Shown here in pieces: positions 1 to 9,086 of a DNA stretch of 64,000 bases (position 1 is its first letter; every line of letters starts with the position of its first letter). Origin of the DNA: Litorivita pollutaquae (lineage in GTDB: Bacteria; Pseudomonadota; Alphaproteobacteria; Rhodobacterales; Rhodobacteraceae); the NCBI RefSeq assembly GCF_003205515.1, contig NZ_KZ826491.1, positions 1 through 64,000 of the forward strand, in the 5' to 3' direction. The position numbers and the translations under genes are program-made. The notes under the pieces are model-generated. The model was not told where the DNA came from. It did no database searches and saw only the letters and a list, made by a program, of their open reading frames with translations.

Positions 1-127
1 AATACATTAACGGGTTCTACAATCCGCGCCGCCGACACTCAGCATTAGGCTGGAAAAGCCCGGTCGCTTTTGAACGGAAAGTGGCTTAAACGAGCACTTG
101 GAGCGGCACAAAAGCGTGACAGGTCCA
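1..127 (+). mobile_element. Right end of an IS3-family insertion sequence (partial)
   Basis: The window opens inside an IS3-type element. The reading frame from base 3 is the C-terminus of an IS3 OrfB transposase. About 38 bases after its stop is the sequence GTGACAGGTCCA, which ends in CA as IS3-family ends do. I therefore place the element boundary near base 127, but this is inferred because the other end lies outside the window. Confidence 0.6.
3..89 (+). CDS. IS3-family transposase OrfB, C-terminal end only
   Basis: Translation from base 3 gives 28 residues ending in a TAA stop at 87-89. They include RRRHSALG followed by KSPVAFE, the very characteristic tail of IS3-subgroup OrfB transposases, which act in copy-out-paste-in transposition. 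The DDE catalytic core lies upstream of the window. Whether the complete element is intact cannot be judged from here. Confidence 0.75.
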   Translation, partial: YINGFYNPRRRHSALGWKSPVAFERKVA

Positions 128-496
128 TTGCAGCTCATCAAAGAAAAGCGTCTGAGAGATCACCCTAACTCATTCGGGCCTGAGCAAGATATTTGCGATA
201 TCACGCTCTGGCTGAACCAAAAGTTCTCCATGTCGAAAGCACGTGTGCTGGTTGATCGGCTCTACACCCAACGCAGCCGCGAAATCGTAGGCCTTTCGGT
301 CACCGGAATAGCCTCACAATCCGTGTCGATGACCCCAATCGCCTTCGAGGCCTTCTTGGCTTTAGGATATTCGATTCAGAAGGCGAGCGGAGATAGCTTT
401 CGATGTCCCGCTTGTTTTGGGCGCCATTCAAGACATGATGCAATCAAAGCCTTCGCACGCATCGAAGGCGCGCTACGCGCCCAGCGTTCACGATAG
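98..496 (+). pseudogene. Hypothetical protein, probably 5'-truncated by the IS
   Basis: An open frame of 132 codons starts with a TTG at 98, inside the presumed IS end, so the first ten or so residues are probably IS-derived and the natural N-terminus is missing. The rest has ordinary composition. Its C-terminal part carries a CxxC followed by two histidines (FRCPACFGRHSRH), which could bind a metal. A hairpin 20 bases after the stop fits the end of a real transcript. I do not recognise the family. Codon use is less G/C-rich at third positions than in the neighbouring core genes. Internal ATG starts exist, for example at 230. It could also be a chance frame. Confidence 0.35.
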
Positions 497-516
497 AAAC
501 ACTGAAAAACGATATC

Positions 517-540
517 AAAGGGCGGCGCGAGCCGCCCTTT
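517..540 (+). terminator. Hairpin after the truncated gene
   Basis: A perfect 10-bp stem, AAAGGGCGGC paired with GCCGCCCTTT, encloses a GCGA tetraloop. It lies 20 bases after the stop at 496. The tail is weak (TTTTCCC counting the stem end), so it is a terminator candidate rather than a certain one. Confidence 0.55.
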
Positions 541-911
541 TCCCGTTGAAACACCTGGACTGGGTTCTTGTCTTAAACCCAGGGTATGGTGATGTGCTGG
601 TACGCCTCTGGATACTCGGGAGACCCCTCATCTAAGGCAGCCCAAGGATTGACCGGTCTGGCGTTGCGGCTGCACATTCGGATGGCTCTGGTGGATGGAA
701 AAAACAAAAAATTGTTTTTGCTCGCCACAACGCCGCCCCATATCCTCCCCGGCAGCCTCGAACCCCCATTTAACTCATAAGAGGACCTGGAACGCGCGAA
801 AATCGGGCGTTTCCGCCCGATTGACCTTTTTTGCTTGCGAAATGGACATTTCAGCCCGGCCGATGGCTATTTATTGGTGGTCAGAACAACAACACCCGTC
901 CCGACAATTCG
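541..911. other. Non-coding stretch
   Basis: No frame here looks like a gene. Short open frames exist but have no ribosome binding site and odd composition. The one clear structure is the hairpin at 801-822, listed separately. The remainder is the 3' flank of the minus-strand nrdJ gene. Confidence 0.5.
801..822 (-). terminator. Hairpin downstream of nrdJ
   Basis: Stem AATCGGGCG with CGCCCGATT, loop of four. On the minus strand the stem is followed by TTTT, and on the plus strand by GACCTTTTTT. It sits 90 bases beyond the nrdJ stop and can work for nrdJ or in both directions. Confidence 0.5.
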
Positions 912-3176
912 CTAAGAACACTTGCTATGACCGCAGCTTGAGCAGGTCATGCAGCCTTCGACCATCATCAAAGTGTACTGCCCGCAAGAGGCACAGGCCT
1001 TGCCTTTGGGACGGCTGTCCACCCCCATCGCTTCGGCTTGCGGATCAACCTTGAGGCCCATGCCTTCGCCCTCGATGAAGTCGATGGAAATCAAATGGCG
1101 TTCCAGAACACCGCCGATGGCCGCGAGGATCGAAGGGATGTATTTCCCCTCCATCCATGCACCGCCGCGTGGATCGAACACGGCTTTGAGTTCTTCGACG
1201 ACAAAGGACACATCGCCACCGCGCCGGAACACTGCTGAAATCATCCGCGTCAAGGCCACGGTCCATGCGAAATGCTCCATGTTTTTGGAGTTGATGAAGA
1301 CCTCGAAGGGGCGGCGGTGACCGCCTATGACGATGTCATTCACCGTCAGGTAAATCGCGTGCTCGGAATCAGGCCATTTCAATTTATACGTCGCACCATC
1401 CAAGGACTTCGGACGCTCCAACGGGTCGGCCATATAGATGACGTCGGCGCCGTGATCGACTTCGGGGCTTTCATCGCTCTTCTCCGAGACGCTCAAAACC
1501 GATCCGGTCACATCGTTGGGACGATAGGTGGTGCAGCCTTTGCAGCCGGTTTCATAGGCCTGCATATAGACATCTTTGAAGCTTTCGAAATCGATGTCTT
1601 CGGGGCAATTGATGGTCTTGGAAATTGAACTATCGATCCATTTCTGCGCAGCGGCCTGCATTTTGACGTGGTCGCCGGGGGCCAGAGTTTGCGCATTGGT
1701 GAAATAATCGGGCAAGGGCGCGTCGCCCATTTTATCGCGCCACATTTGCACGGCGTAATCAACGACCTCCTCCTCGGTGCGCGAGCCATCTTTTTGCAAA
1801 ACCTTGCGGGTGTAGGCATAGGCGAACACCGGCTCGATGCCCGAACTGACGTTGCCAGCATAGAGCGAGATCGTGCCCGTCGGCGCGATAGAGGTTAGCA
1901 GAGCATTGCGAATGCCGTTCTCGCGGATCGCCGCGCGCACATCCTCGTCCATCGCCTGCATCGTGCCAGAGGCGAGGTAAGGCTCGGCGTCGAACAGCGG
2001 GAACGCGCCTTTCTCCTTTGCCAAGTCCACCGACGCCAAATAGGCGGCGCGGGCGATCGCTTTGAGCCATTCTTCGGTCTGACGCGCCGCCTCGTCAGAG
2101 CCATAGCGCAGGCCGACCATAAGCAGGGCGTCGGCCAATCCGGTTACACCCAACCCGATGCGGCGTTTGGCATGGGCTTCGCGGGCTTGCGCTTCCAACG
2201 GGAATTGGCTGGCATCAACAACGTTGTCCATCATCCGCACTGCCACGGCGACCAATTCTTGCATGGCTTCGGCGTCAAGCGAGGCCGCCGCGTCGAACGG
2301 ATCTTTCACCAGACGCGCCATGTTGATCGACCCCAAAAGACAGGCGCCATAGGGCGGCAAAGGCTGCTCCCCACAGGGGTTGGTGGCAGCGATATCTTCG
2401 CAATAGTTCAGGTTATTCGCCGCATTGATCCGGTCGATGAAAATCACACCGGGTTCGGCCACATCATAGGTGCCCTGCATGATCTGGTTCCACAGATCGC
2501 GCGCATCCATTGTGTGATATACTTTGCCGTCGAACTTAAGCTCCCAAGGCGCGTCGGCCTTCACCGCTTCCATGAAATCATCGGTGATCAGAACCGACAT
2601 GTTGAACATGCGCAAACGCGCGGCGTCGGCTTTGGCCGTGATGAAATCGAGCACATCAGGGTGGTCACAACGCATCGTTGCCATCATCGCGCCGCGGCGC
2701 GAACCCGCAGACATGATGGTGCGGCACATGGCGTCCCACACATCCATGAACGACAAGGGCCCGGAGGCATCCGCCGCCACGCCCAAAACATCCGATCCGC
2801 GCGGGCGGATGGTCGAAAAATCATAACCGATGCCGCCGCCCTGCTGCATGGTCAGGGCTGCTTCTTTCAACATGTCGAAAATGCCGGCCATGCTATCGGG
2901 GATCGTGCCCATGACAAAACAGTTGAACAGCGTGACCTTGCGTGCCGTGCCGGCGCCGGCAGTGATACGTCCTGCGGGGAGAAACTTGAAATCCTCCAAG
3001 GCGCCGTAAAATGCATCTTCCCATTTGGCCGGTTCTTTTTCCACCTCGGAGAGCGCGCGTGCGATTCGCCGCCATGTATCCTCGATGGATTGGTCGCGCG
3101 GCGTGCCGTCGGCATCCTTCAGGCGGTATTTCATGTCCCAAATTTGTTCGGCGATGGGGGCGGAAAAACGGCTCAT
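912..3176 (-). CDS. nrdJ: Adenosylcobalamin-dependent (class II) ribonucleotide reductase
   Basis: A 754-residue class II ribonucleotide reductase, which makes deoxyribonucleotides using adenosylcobalamin and therefore works with or without oxygen. Visible family features: Cys86 in TLFNCF as one of the redox pair; the finger-loop NPCGE at 266-270, with Cys268 as the thiyl-radical cysteine and Glu270 as its catalytic partner; and a C-terminal tail with six cysteines (CASC...CMTCSSC...C) for re-reduction and/or zinc binding. The length matches the short bacterial form rather than the roughly 1200-residue NrdJ of some alphaproteobacteria. There is no nrdA/nrdB nearby. I could not find the conserved boxes of a cobalamin riboswitch in the 205 bases before the start. 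Confidence 0.92.
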   Translation of the reverse strand: MSRFSAPIAEQIWDMKYRLKDADGTPRDQSIEDTWRRIARALSEVEKEPAKWEDAFYGALEDFKFLPAGRITAGAGTARKVTLFNCFVMGTIPDSMAGIFDMLKEAALTMQQGGGIGYDFSTIRPRGSDVLGVAADASGPLSFMDVWDAMCRTIMSAGSRRGAMMATMRCDHPDVLDFITAKADAARLRMFNMSVLITDDFMEAVKADAPWELKFDGKVYHTMDARDLWNQIMQGTYDVAEPGVIFIDRINAANNLNYCEDIAATNPCGEQPLPPYGACLLGSINMARLVKDPFDAAASLDAEAMQELVAVAVRMMDNVVDASQFPLEAQAREAHAKRRIGLGVTGLADALLMVGLRYGSDEAARQTEEWLKAIARAAYLASVDLAKEKGAFPLFDAEPYLASGTMQAMDEDVRAAIRENGIRNALLTSIAPTGTISLYAGNVSSGIEPVFAYAYTRKVLQKDGSRTEEEVVDYAVQMWRDKMGDAPLPDYFTNAQTLAPGDHVKMQAAAQKWIDSSISKTINCPEDIDFESFKDVYMQAYETGCKGCTTYRPNDVTGSVLSVSEKSDESPEVDHGADVIYMADPLERPKSLDGATYKLKWPDSEHAIYLTVNDIVIGGHRRPFEVFINSKNMEHFAWTVALTRMISAVFRRGGDVSFVVEELKAVFDPRGGAWMEGKYIPSILAAIGGVLERHLISIDFIEGEGMGLKVDPQAEAMGVDSRPKGKACASCGQYTLMMVEGCMTCSSCGHSKCS

Positions 3177-3381
3177 AAGGTAATCCTATTGGGGTTTTGG
3201 CTACGTGGCAGCAGCGTCTGTTCGGGTTTCGCAGGGGCACAGGCTCTAACACAGAGTCAGATTCGCACAATCCCGCAGATGTGCATGAAGGCTTTCGAAC
3301 CTAAGCGGATGCCCGCTGCGGGTCAACTTGCCATTGGCCTACTTGGCCCTATATTTAGACTCAACACTTTGGGGCGTGGCG

Positions 3382-3813
3382 ATGACAACACACATACATC
3401 TTGTGAAACTTTCGGTCGGCACCGAAGGAGTGGATGACCTCGCGGCATGGCAAAAACAGCCCCAAGTGCAGACAAAAGACGGCTTTCCGTGCCATGTCAC
3501 CCGCATGAGGCCCAAGCGCGAGCCGGAGATTTTGGCAGGCGGATCAATCTATTGGGTGATCAAAGGCCAAATTCAGGCCCGCCAGAAGATTTTGCGCCTC
3601 GACGAGGTGGATCGCGGCGACGGAATCCGGCGTTGTGCTATCGTCCTTGATCCCGAAATCCACCGCACCGCCAGCGCCCTGCGCCGCCCGTTCCAAGGGT
3701 GGCGCTATCTTGACCCTGAAGATGCCCCTGCCGACCTCCCCAAGACCCGGGATGGCGAGGAGGCCTTGCCACCGGAATTGTCGGCCGCCTTGGCGGACAT
3801 CGGGTTGCTTTAG
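3382..3813 (+). CDS. DUF1489 family protein
   Basis: This 143-residue protein matches my recollection of the alphaproteobacterial DUF1489 family, with an N-terminus MTTHIHLVKLSVG and a central GGSIYWVIKG. The family's function is unknown to me. It has no signal peptide or membrane segment, so it is cytoplasmic. The frame stays open upstream to 3328, but the start at 3382 gives the family-like N-terminus, so I chose it. It is transcribed divergently from nrdJ and converges on hisG, with only four bases between the two stop codons. Confidence 0.75.
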   Translation: MTTHIHLVKLSVGTEGVDDLAAWQKQPQVQTKDGFPCHVTRMRPKREPEILAGGSIYWVIKGQIQARQKILRLDEVDRGDGIRRCAIVLDPEIHRTASALRRPFQGWRYLDPEDAPADLPKTRDGEEALPPELSAALADIGLL

Positions 3814-3817
3814 ACCC

Positions 3818-4513
3818 TCAATCGACCTTGAGCGTTTTGCAAAGGGTGTTCAACACCTTGCGATCGGCGTCGCTGATCTCGGCCTTGCGGCTTCGAAACA
3901 ACGTCGCTTGCGATTTCAAGATCAAACCGTCTTCGAGCAATTTCAAATGGTTGGCTCGCAGGGTGTCGCCCGTGGTGGTGATATCGGCCACCGCTTCGGC
4001 GGTCTCGTTGCGCACGGTGCCTTCGGTCGCGCCCTGGCTGTCGACCAATTGGTAGTCCGCCACTCCATTTTCGCGCAAAAACTCGCGCACCAACCGGTGA
4101 TATTTCGTGGCAATGCGCAACCGGAACCCGTGTTTGGCACGAAACTGCGCCGCAACGGCATCCAGATCGTCAAGACAATTCACATCGGCCCAGACGTTCG
4201 GCACAGCCAAAATCAGATCCGCAAAGCCAAACCCCAAGGGCGCCAACTCTTCGACCTGCATATCCCATCCTGCGATCTTTTCGTGGATCAAATCCGTACC
4301 GGTGACCCCTAAATGGATACGCCCCGCCGCCAATTCGCGTGGAATTTCGCCGGCGGACAGCAGGATCAACTCGACATTTTCCACGCCCTCGACAATGCCG
4401 GAATATTCGCGCTCGGACCCTGTGCGCGCCAAGGTCACACCGCGGGCGCCAAACCAGTCAAAGGTTTTCTCCATCAAGCGGCCCTTGGAGGGCACTCCAA
4501 GTTTAATGCTCAT
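3818..4513 (-). CDS. hisG: ATP phosphoribosyltransferase, short form
   Basis: Catalyses the first step of histidine synthesis, ATP plus PRPP to phosphoribosyl-ATP. At 231 residues it is the short HisG form, which lacks the C-terminal regulatory domain and needs the HisZ subunit for activity and feedback control. The N-terminal LGVPSKGRLM and the internal GVTGTDLI are typical HisG segments. The start overlaps the hisZ stop by four bases, so the two are probably translationally coupled in the order hisS-hisZ-hisG. This gives the two subunits of the HisZG complex from one message. Confidence 0.93.
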   Translation of the reverse strand: MSIKLGVPSKGRLMEKTFDWFGARGVTLARTGSEREYSGIVEGVENVELILLSAGEIPRELAAGRIHLGVTGTDLIHEKIAGWDMQVEELAPLGFGFADLILAVPNVWADVNCLDDLDAVAAQFRAKHGFRLRIATKYHRLVREFLRENGVADYQLVDSQGATEGTVRNETAEAVADITTTGDTLRANHLKLLEDGLILKSQATLFRSRKAEISDADRKVLNTLCKTLKVD

Positions 4514-5595
4514 GCGCCACCTCCAAGTTCGACCACCAAACCGGGACGGATCACCCCACCCACGGCCGGAATTTCTGCGCCCTGTCCCAGCACACGGGTC
4601 AGCGCATCATAGCGTCCACCGGTGGCAACTGCGGGTAAATCGGGGCGGGATTCGGAGTAAAACCCGAAAACGAACCCATCATAATATTCCATCTGGCTGC
4701 GGCCGTAGGAGGCTTCGAAATCAAGCGTTTCAACATCAACCCCGCAACGAGCCAGCGCCTCCATACGCGCTTCGACACGATTTACCGCCGTGCCGATCGC
4801 AGGCATATCAACGGTAATATCATGCAGCCGCGCCAACGCATGCGGCATAGTTTCGCGCACATTCAGGATCGAATCGATCACCAAAACATCACCTTCCGGA
4901 ATTGGTTCGGCCACCGCATCGGCGCGCAGCGTGGCGATGCGTTCTTCTATTTCAGCGCGCGAGCGCAACCCGATTTGTGGCGCGTCTCCAAAGGGATCGT
5001 CCTCGGCCAGAAACGCCGCACGGCTGGCGGGGGGCGGTGTCCGCCCTGCAAATCGGTCGAGCAGCGCGCGGAACCGGCGTGGCCGCCAAATATGGCGCAT
5101 CAAGGCGGCGCGCCGTTGCTCTGTGGTGCGCAAGGCCGTCACCGCCGCCAACAACACGCCGATGTCGCCGGTGGCCGCACGTAAAGGCAAATCGCCCAAT
5201 CCGGCACGGATACGGGCAAAAACCTCGGCATCGGCTTCGGCGGGGTTCTCTTTGTCGAAAATCTCGTAGCCGACCTGCAAATATTCATTTGCGCGGTCGG
5301 GATCGTCCTCTTGGCGGCGGAACACCTCGCCCGCATAGGTATATCGCGCGGGGGTCGCGCCGTGTTGCATGTGCATTTGCACCACGGGAACGGTAAAGTC
5401 CGGGCGCAACATTTGCTCGCCGCGCAGGGCATCGGAGGTCACATAGGCACGGGCGCGGATATCTTCGCCATACAGGTCGAGCAACACCTCAGCGGGTTGC
5501 AAGATCGCGGTTTCGACAGGCAAAGCGCCAGCGGTTTCAAAACCGGCGCGCAGCCGCGCGGCCTCGTTGCGGATCGCAGCACGGGAGGACATCAC
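4510..5595 (-). CDS. hisZ: ATP phosphoribosyltransferase regulatory subunit
   Basis: A 361-residue class II aminoacyl-tRNA-synthetase-like protein that does not charge tRNA. It pairs with short HisG to give the active, histidine-inhibited enzyme. Recognisable are an N-terminal segment with RPDFTVP (motif 2 region), the RRQEDDP stretch, and a C-terminal YYDGFVFGF with a GGRYD segment. It lacks the C-terminal anticodon-binding domain of HisS, which accounts for its shorter length. It overlaps hisS upstream and hisG downstream by four bases each. Confidence 0.92.
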   Translation of the reverse strand: MMSSRAAIRNEAARLRAGFETAGALPVETAILQPAEVLLDLYGEDIRARAYVTSDALRGEQMLRPDFTVPVVQMHMQHGATPARYTYAGEVFRRQEDDPDRANEYLQVGYEIFDKENPAEADAEVFARIRAGLGDLPLRAATGDIGVLLAAVTALRTTEQRRAALMRHIWRPRRFRALLDRFAGRTPPPASRAAFLAEDDPFGDAPQIGLRSRAEIEERIATLRADAVAEPIPEGDVLVIDSILNVRETMPHALARLHDITVDMPAIGTAVNRVEARMEALARCGVDVETLDFEASYGRSQMEYYDGFVFGFYSESRPDLPAVATGGRYDALTRVLGQGAEIPAVGGVIRPGLVVELGGGA

Positions 5596-7109
5596 AGATC
5601 TCCGCTTGTGGCTGTTGCAGGCGCATGCAGCGCGACGATCTCGGCCACTTTGTCGACCAATTCGGCGCGCGGCACTTCAAATTGGCTGGGCCGGTCTTTC
5701 CATTCTTCCAATGTGGCGGTCTCGGCAATTTGTGCACCAAGGATCAGGTCCTTGATCTGCACCACGCCTTTTTCTTTCTCGTCACCGCCTTCGATCACCG
5801 CAACGGGTGACATGCGTTTGTCGGCGTATTTCAATTGGTTGCCAAAGTTTTTCGGATTGCCAAGATAGACTTCGGCACGGATGCCTGCGGCGCGCAATTC
5901 GGCTGCCATGGCCTGATAATCGGCCATGCGGTTTTTATCCATGACCGTGACGATCACCGGCCCTTGGGCCAGGGATGTCATCCGGCCCTTTTCGCGCAGC
6001 GCTGCGAGCAAACGGTCGACCCCGATCGACACGCCGGTGGCCGGCACGGCTTGACCAGTGAAGCGTTTGACCAGATCGTCGTAGCGCCCCCCGCCCGCGA
6101 CAGAGCCGAAGTTGCGCGTGCGGCCTTTCTCGTCCTTGATCTCGAAGGTAAGTTCGGCCTCATAGACGGGACCAGTATAATAGCCGAGGCCGCGGACCAC
6201 CGACGGATCGATATCGATGCGCGCCGTGTCATAGCCGCCCGCTGCGACGAGCGCCGCAATTTGCTCTAGCTCCTGAACGCCCTCTTCGCCGACATTCGAG
6301 CCGCTAACCGCAGCGCGTAAGTTGGTCAGCGTCGCTTCGGCAGTTTCGGCCTTGGATGTCAGAAAGGCGATCACGGGTTCGGCTTGGTCATCACTAAGGC
6401 CGACGCCATCAATGAAGGCGCCCGACGCGTCCAACCGGCCTTTGGTGAGCAACTCACGCACGCCGGATTCGCCAACCTTGTCGAATTTGTCGATGGTACG
6501 CAGCACCGCATCGCGGCGCTCCACATCCTCGGTCAGGCCCATGGCCTCCAGCACGCCGTTCAAGACCTTGCGGTTGTTGACGCGGATGATGTAATCGCCG
6601 CGCGGGATACCCACGGCCTCCAAGGTGTCGGCCAACATCATACAAATCTCTGCATCCGCCGCCACCGAGGGCGCGCCGACCGTATCCGCATCGCATTGGT
6701 AAAACTGCCGGAACCGTCCCGGCCCAGGTTTTTCGTTGCGCCATACCGGCCCCATCGCATAACGGCGATAGGGGGTCGGCAAATCATTGCGGTGCTGCGC
6801 ATAGACACGGGCCAAAGGCGCGGTCAGATCATAGCGCAGCGCCAGCCAATCGCCGGGTTTGTCGGCTTCGGCGTCCTCCTGCCATGCAAAAACCCCCTCA
6901 TTGGGCCGGTCCACATCCGGCAGGAACTTGCCCAAGGCTTCGACCGTTTCGACCCCCGAACTTTCCAGCGCATCAAATCCATAGCGATGATAGACCCCTG
7001 CGATCTTGCGTAGCATCTCGCCGCGTTCGACCACTTCGGCACCGAAATAATCGCGAAATCCTTTGGGCGGAAGCGCCTTGGGACGGGGCTGTTTCTTTTG
7101 CTTGGACAT
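5592..7109 (-). CDS. hisS: Histidine-tRNA ligase
   Basis: Charges tRNA-His. The 505-residue protein has the class II synthetase motifs: PKGFRDYF near the N-terminus, the motif 2 region [19 protein letters not shown], the histidine-binding GLGYYTG, and a motif 3 region GGGRYDDL followed by an anticodon-binding domain. It is longer than the E. coli enzyme (about 424 residues), as is usual for alphaproteobacterial HisS. The frame continues upstream to 7541, but the start at 7109 has a good AGGAAAGAG ribosome binding site and begins with the lysine-rich [11 protein letters not shown]. It is the first gene of the hisS-hisZ-hisG unit. Confidence 0.93.
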   Translation of the reverse strand: MSKQKKQPRPKALPPKGFRDYFGAEVVERGEMLRKIAGVYHRYGFDALESSGVETVEALGKFLPDVDRPNEGVFAWQEDAEADKPGDWLALRYDLTAPLARVYAQHRNDLPTPYRRYAMGPVWRNEKPGPGRFRQFYQCDADTVGAPSVAADAEICMMLADTLEAVGIPRGDYIIRVNNRKVLNGVLEAMGLTEDVERRDAVLRTIDKFDKVGESGVRELLTKGRLDASGAFIDGVGLSDDQAEPVIAFLTSKAETAEATLTNLRAAVSGSNVGEEGVQELEQIAALVAAGGYDTARIDIDPSVVRGLGYYTGPVYEAELTFEIKDEKGRTRNFGSVAGGGRYDDLVKRFTGQAVPATGVSIGVDRLLAALREKGRMTSLAQGPVIVTVMDKNRMADYQAMAAELRAAGIRAEVYLGNPKNFGNQLKYADKRMSPVAVIEGGDEKEKGVVQIKDLILGAQIAETATLEEWKDRPSQFEVPRAELVDKVAEIVALHAPATATSGDL

Positions 7110-7293
7110 AGGCTCTTTCCTTGCAGGTTCCGTGCAGGCAAATCTTGCGCCGCGTTTATCCGAAGGGGACCGCAGGAGCAAGCGATGCAGCAAGGGGCCG
7201 CCGCGCGAAGACCCGCCACATTGGCGGCATAGACAGGCTGAGACCGGCCAACCGCCCGCTTTTGGTGAGTTGACGCAGTTCGGCGCCACTCGT

Positions 7294-7500
7294 ATGTGTG
7301 AATACATGCAAGTCCTTGAAGAAAAAATTGCCCATTTGATCCGCGTCACCGAAGACCTTTCGGAGGTCGTCGCGCGACAAGAGACCGAGATCGCCATGTT
7401 GACGCGGCGGGTACAAATGTTGATGGAACGCGAGGCCGAACGCGAAGCGGGAACCGCCGGGCAGGTGTTCTTGGGCGACGAGCGCCCCCCACATTGGTGA
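7294..7500 (+). CDS. slyX: SlyX family protein
   Basis: A 68-residue protein, largely one amphipathic heptad-type helix ([19 protein letters not shown] then [17 protein letters not shown]), with an acidic and basic coiled-coil face and the C-terminal ending RPPHW. The PPHW ending and the length are hallmarks of SlyX, a small cytoplasmic protein of unknown function. I chose 7294 over the longer frame; 7306, which gives MQVLEEK, is equally possible. It is transcribed divergently from hisS. Confidence 0.8.
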   Translation: MCEYMQVLEEKIAHLIRVTEDLSEVVARQETEIAMLTRRVQMLMEREAEREAGTAGQVFLGDERPPHW

Positions 7501-7626
7501 GCAATCCATCGGGGCCGGCCCATATGGGCCGAATGGGTCAATCACCGGAGATCTGCTCTAAACGCGTGTAAGTTCACGGCGACCGCAATGACACTGGCAG
7601 TACAGATGGCAACTGTTGGCCGACTG

Positions 7627-8928
7627 TCAGGGTATTTTCATATCCTTCGCGATGACCGCACCGTCATGTAGCAAAACATTGCTCCATCGGGCATTATCGC
7701 CATAGCGCTCGTAGAGAGACAAGAACACCGTGTCGCGTTCCAAGACATCCATCTTCTTACCGCATGCTGCGCCGCGCGCCACGCCGCAGGTTTTGGATTT
7801 CACCTTTTCATAGGCTTGATCCGCTGCCCCGTTCGGGCGCTGCTTCACCGGCAACAAATATTGCAAACGTTCATACATCGAGGCGCGGCCGAAGACCGCC
7901 AAAGCGGCGGTGAATTGCCGTGCGCACCCGTCGTTAAATCCGGTGATGTAGAACGTATGCGCACCCGTGTGTCCGGGCAAACTATCGTAAAGACGATATT
8001 TGGCGCGCCGCTCGGGATAGCTGGCGACTTCGGTGCCCATTGCGGATCTCGGCAAATTGCACAGATGCGCAATCTCTCCATAGGGCAACTGCGTCCCGTA
8101 GGAGACAAGCATGGCGTCGGGGCCGGTGCGGCGCGGCGGCGATTTCACCCCGGACAGAAGGCCAAACAACCCGCGCGGTTTTTGCGATTCTAAATCGGCT
8201 TGCGGTGCGGGATCGGGATCCGGGAGGGCCGCGAGCGCGACTGCTTCGCCGGGCGCATCGGCCGCGTCGTCGGGGGGCGGCACAGGACCATCATGGCCCG
8301 CCTCGGACGCGGTGCCGGAACGCAGAAAACTCAAGATACCCCTGCGCGTCGGTTTTGCGGTGCTTTCACGCGGCGCGGATGCGGATACGGGCAAGGCATC
8401 TGCGGTCAAAGCTATGGCATCGGGGGCGGGTCTGTCGGGCATTGCGGCTTGTGCGGGCGCGGCGGCAGAGGTCGGCGCGGTCTTGCCCCCAAAGCCCAAC
8501 ATGCCCAAGAGCCCGCGTTTGCGAGGCGGTGGCGCCTGTTCGGTCACTTTTGCGGGCGCGGTGGTGGTATCTTGCGTGTCCCCCGAATCCTGTGGATCAG
8601 AACCCAACCGATCAAGCGGCGCCGCATCGGGCTGTGCCGCGTCGGCGGCATTCTGCGCCGGATCGGTTGGCAAGCTTGGCGGGGTGTCGGCGGACGCGGG
8701 GGCGTTCTTGCGGAACAGGCGCGTAAAGAGCCCCTCGTTTTCGTCCTGCGCGTCCCCCTCCGTGGGGGCGGCCATGGCGTCGGCTTGCGGGGCATCTGCA
8801 GCCAAAGGCACATCTGACAGGCGCGGAATTTTATCAATGGGATGACCACATGCGGCAAGCCCCCATAGCGCCATCATCACCACAGCGGCACGTCCATGAA
8901 ATCCGCGTTTGATCACGCCTTGCCCCAT
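7627..8928 (-). CDS. Large putative lipoprotein with a low-complexity middle
   Basis: 433 residues. The N-terminus has a basic stretch, a hydrophobic core (AAVVMMALWG) and the lipobox LAAC, so Cys27 is the likely lipidation site. Residues of roughly 30-250 are rich in Ala, Pro, Asp and Thr and repeat a phrase of the type GLFTRLFR, RGLLGMLGFGG, RGILSFLRS and RGLFGLLSG, about four related short hydrophobic segments spaced by disordered sequence. The C-terminal 150 residues are better folded, with several cysteines. I do not recognise a named domain. Its role in the envelope is unknown. Confidence 0.75.
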   Translation of the reverse strand: MGQGVIKRGFHGRAAVVMMALWGLAACGHPIDKIPRLSDVPLAADAPQADAMAAPTEGDAQDENEGLFTRLFRKNAPASADTPPSLPTDPAQNAADAAQPDAAPLDRLGSDPQDSGDTQDTTTAPAKVTEQAPPPRKRGLLGMLGFGGKTAPTSAAAPAQAAMPDRPAPDAIALTADALPVSASAPRESTAKPTRRGILSFLRSGTASEAGHDGPVPPPDDAADAPGEAVALAALPDPDPAPQADLESQKPRGLFGLLSGVKSPPRRTGPDAMLVSYGTQLPYGEIAHLCNLPRSAMGTEVASYPERRAKYRLYDSLPGHTGAHTFYITGFNDGCARQFTAALAVFGRASMYERLQYLLPVKQRPNGAADQAYEKVKSKTCGVARGAACGKKMDVLERDTVFLSLYERYGDNARWSNVLLHDGAVIAKDMKIP

Positions 8929-9086
8929 CTCCTGTTCCCTTTACGGCGGGTTTACAAAAACTTGCCCACAAGAGCCACCGTTGATTGCGCGGGGCGGGGA
9001 CTTCGGCGAAGGCTGGCCACTGAATGCCCCTCATTCCGCAGGATCATGAGACATGAGGCGGGCGGGAAAGGCCGTAGAAGCGGCGG

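Noticed and set aside
3177-3381. Cobalamin riboswitch for nrdJ
   Set aside because: I looked for the conserved B12 box on the minus strand upstream of nrdJ and found no convincing match.
2172-3437. A 421-codon frame antisense to nrdJ; likewise 60717-62258 opposite ccoN, 21381-22607 opposite the BMP gene and 15554-16723 opposite xdhB
   Set aside because: Each mirrors a gene with complete family motifs on the other strand and shows only composition-driven sequence.
7516-7531. Perfect 16-bp palindrome CGGCCCATATGGGCCG after slyX
   Set aside because: It has no loop or tail for a terminator and no gene start next to it. In G/C-rich DNA it may be chance.
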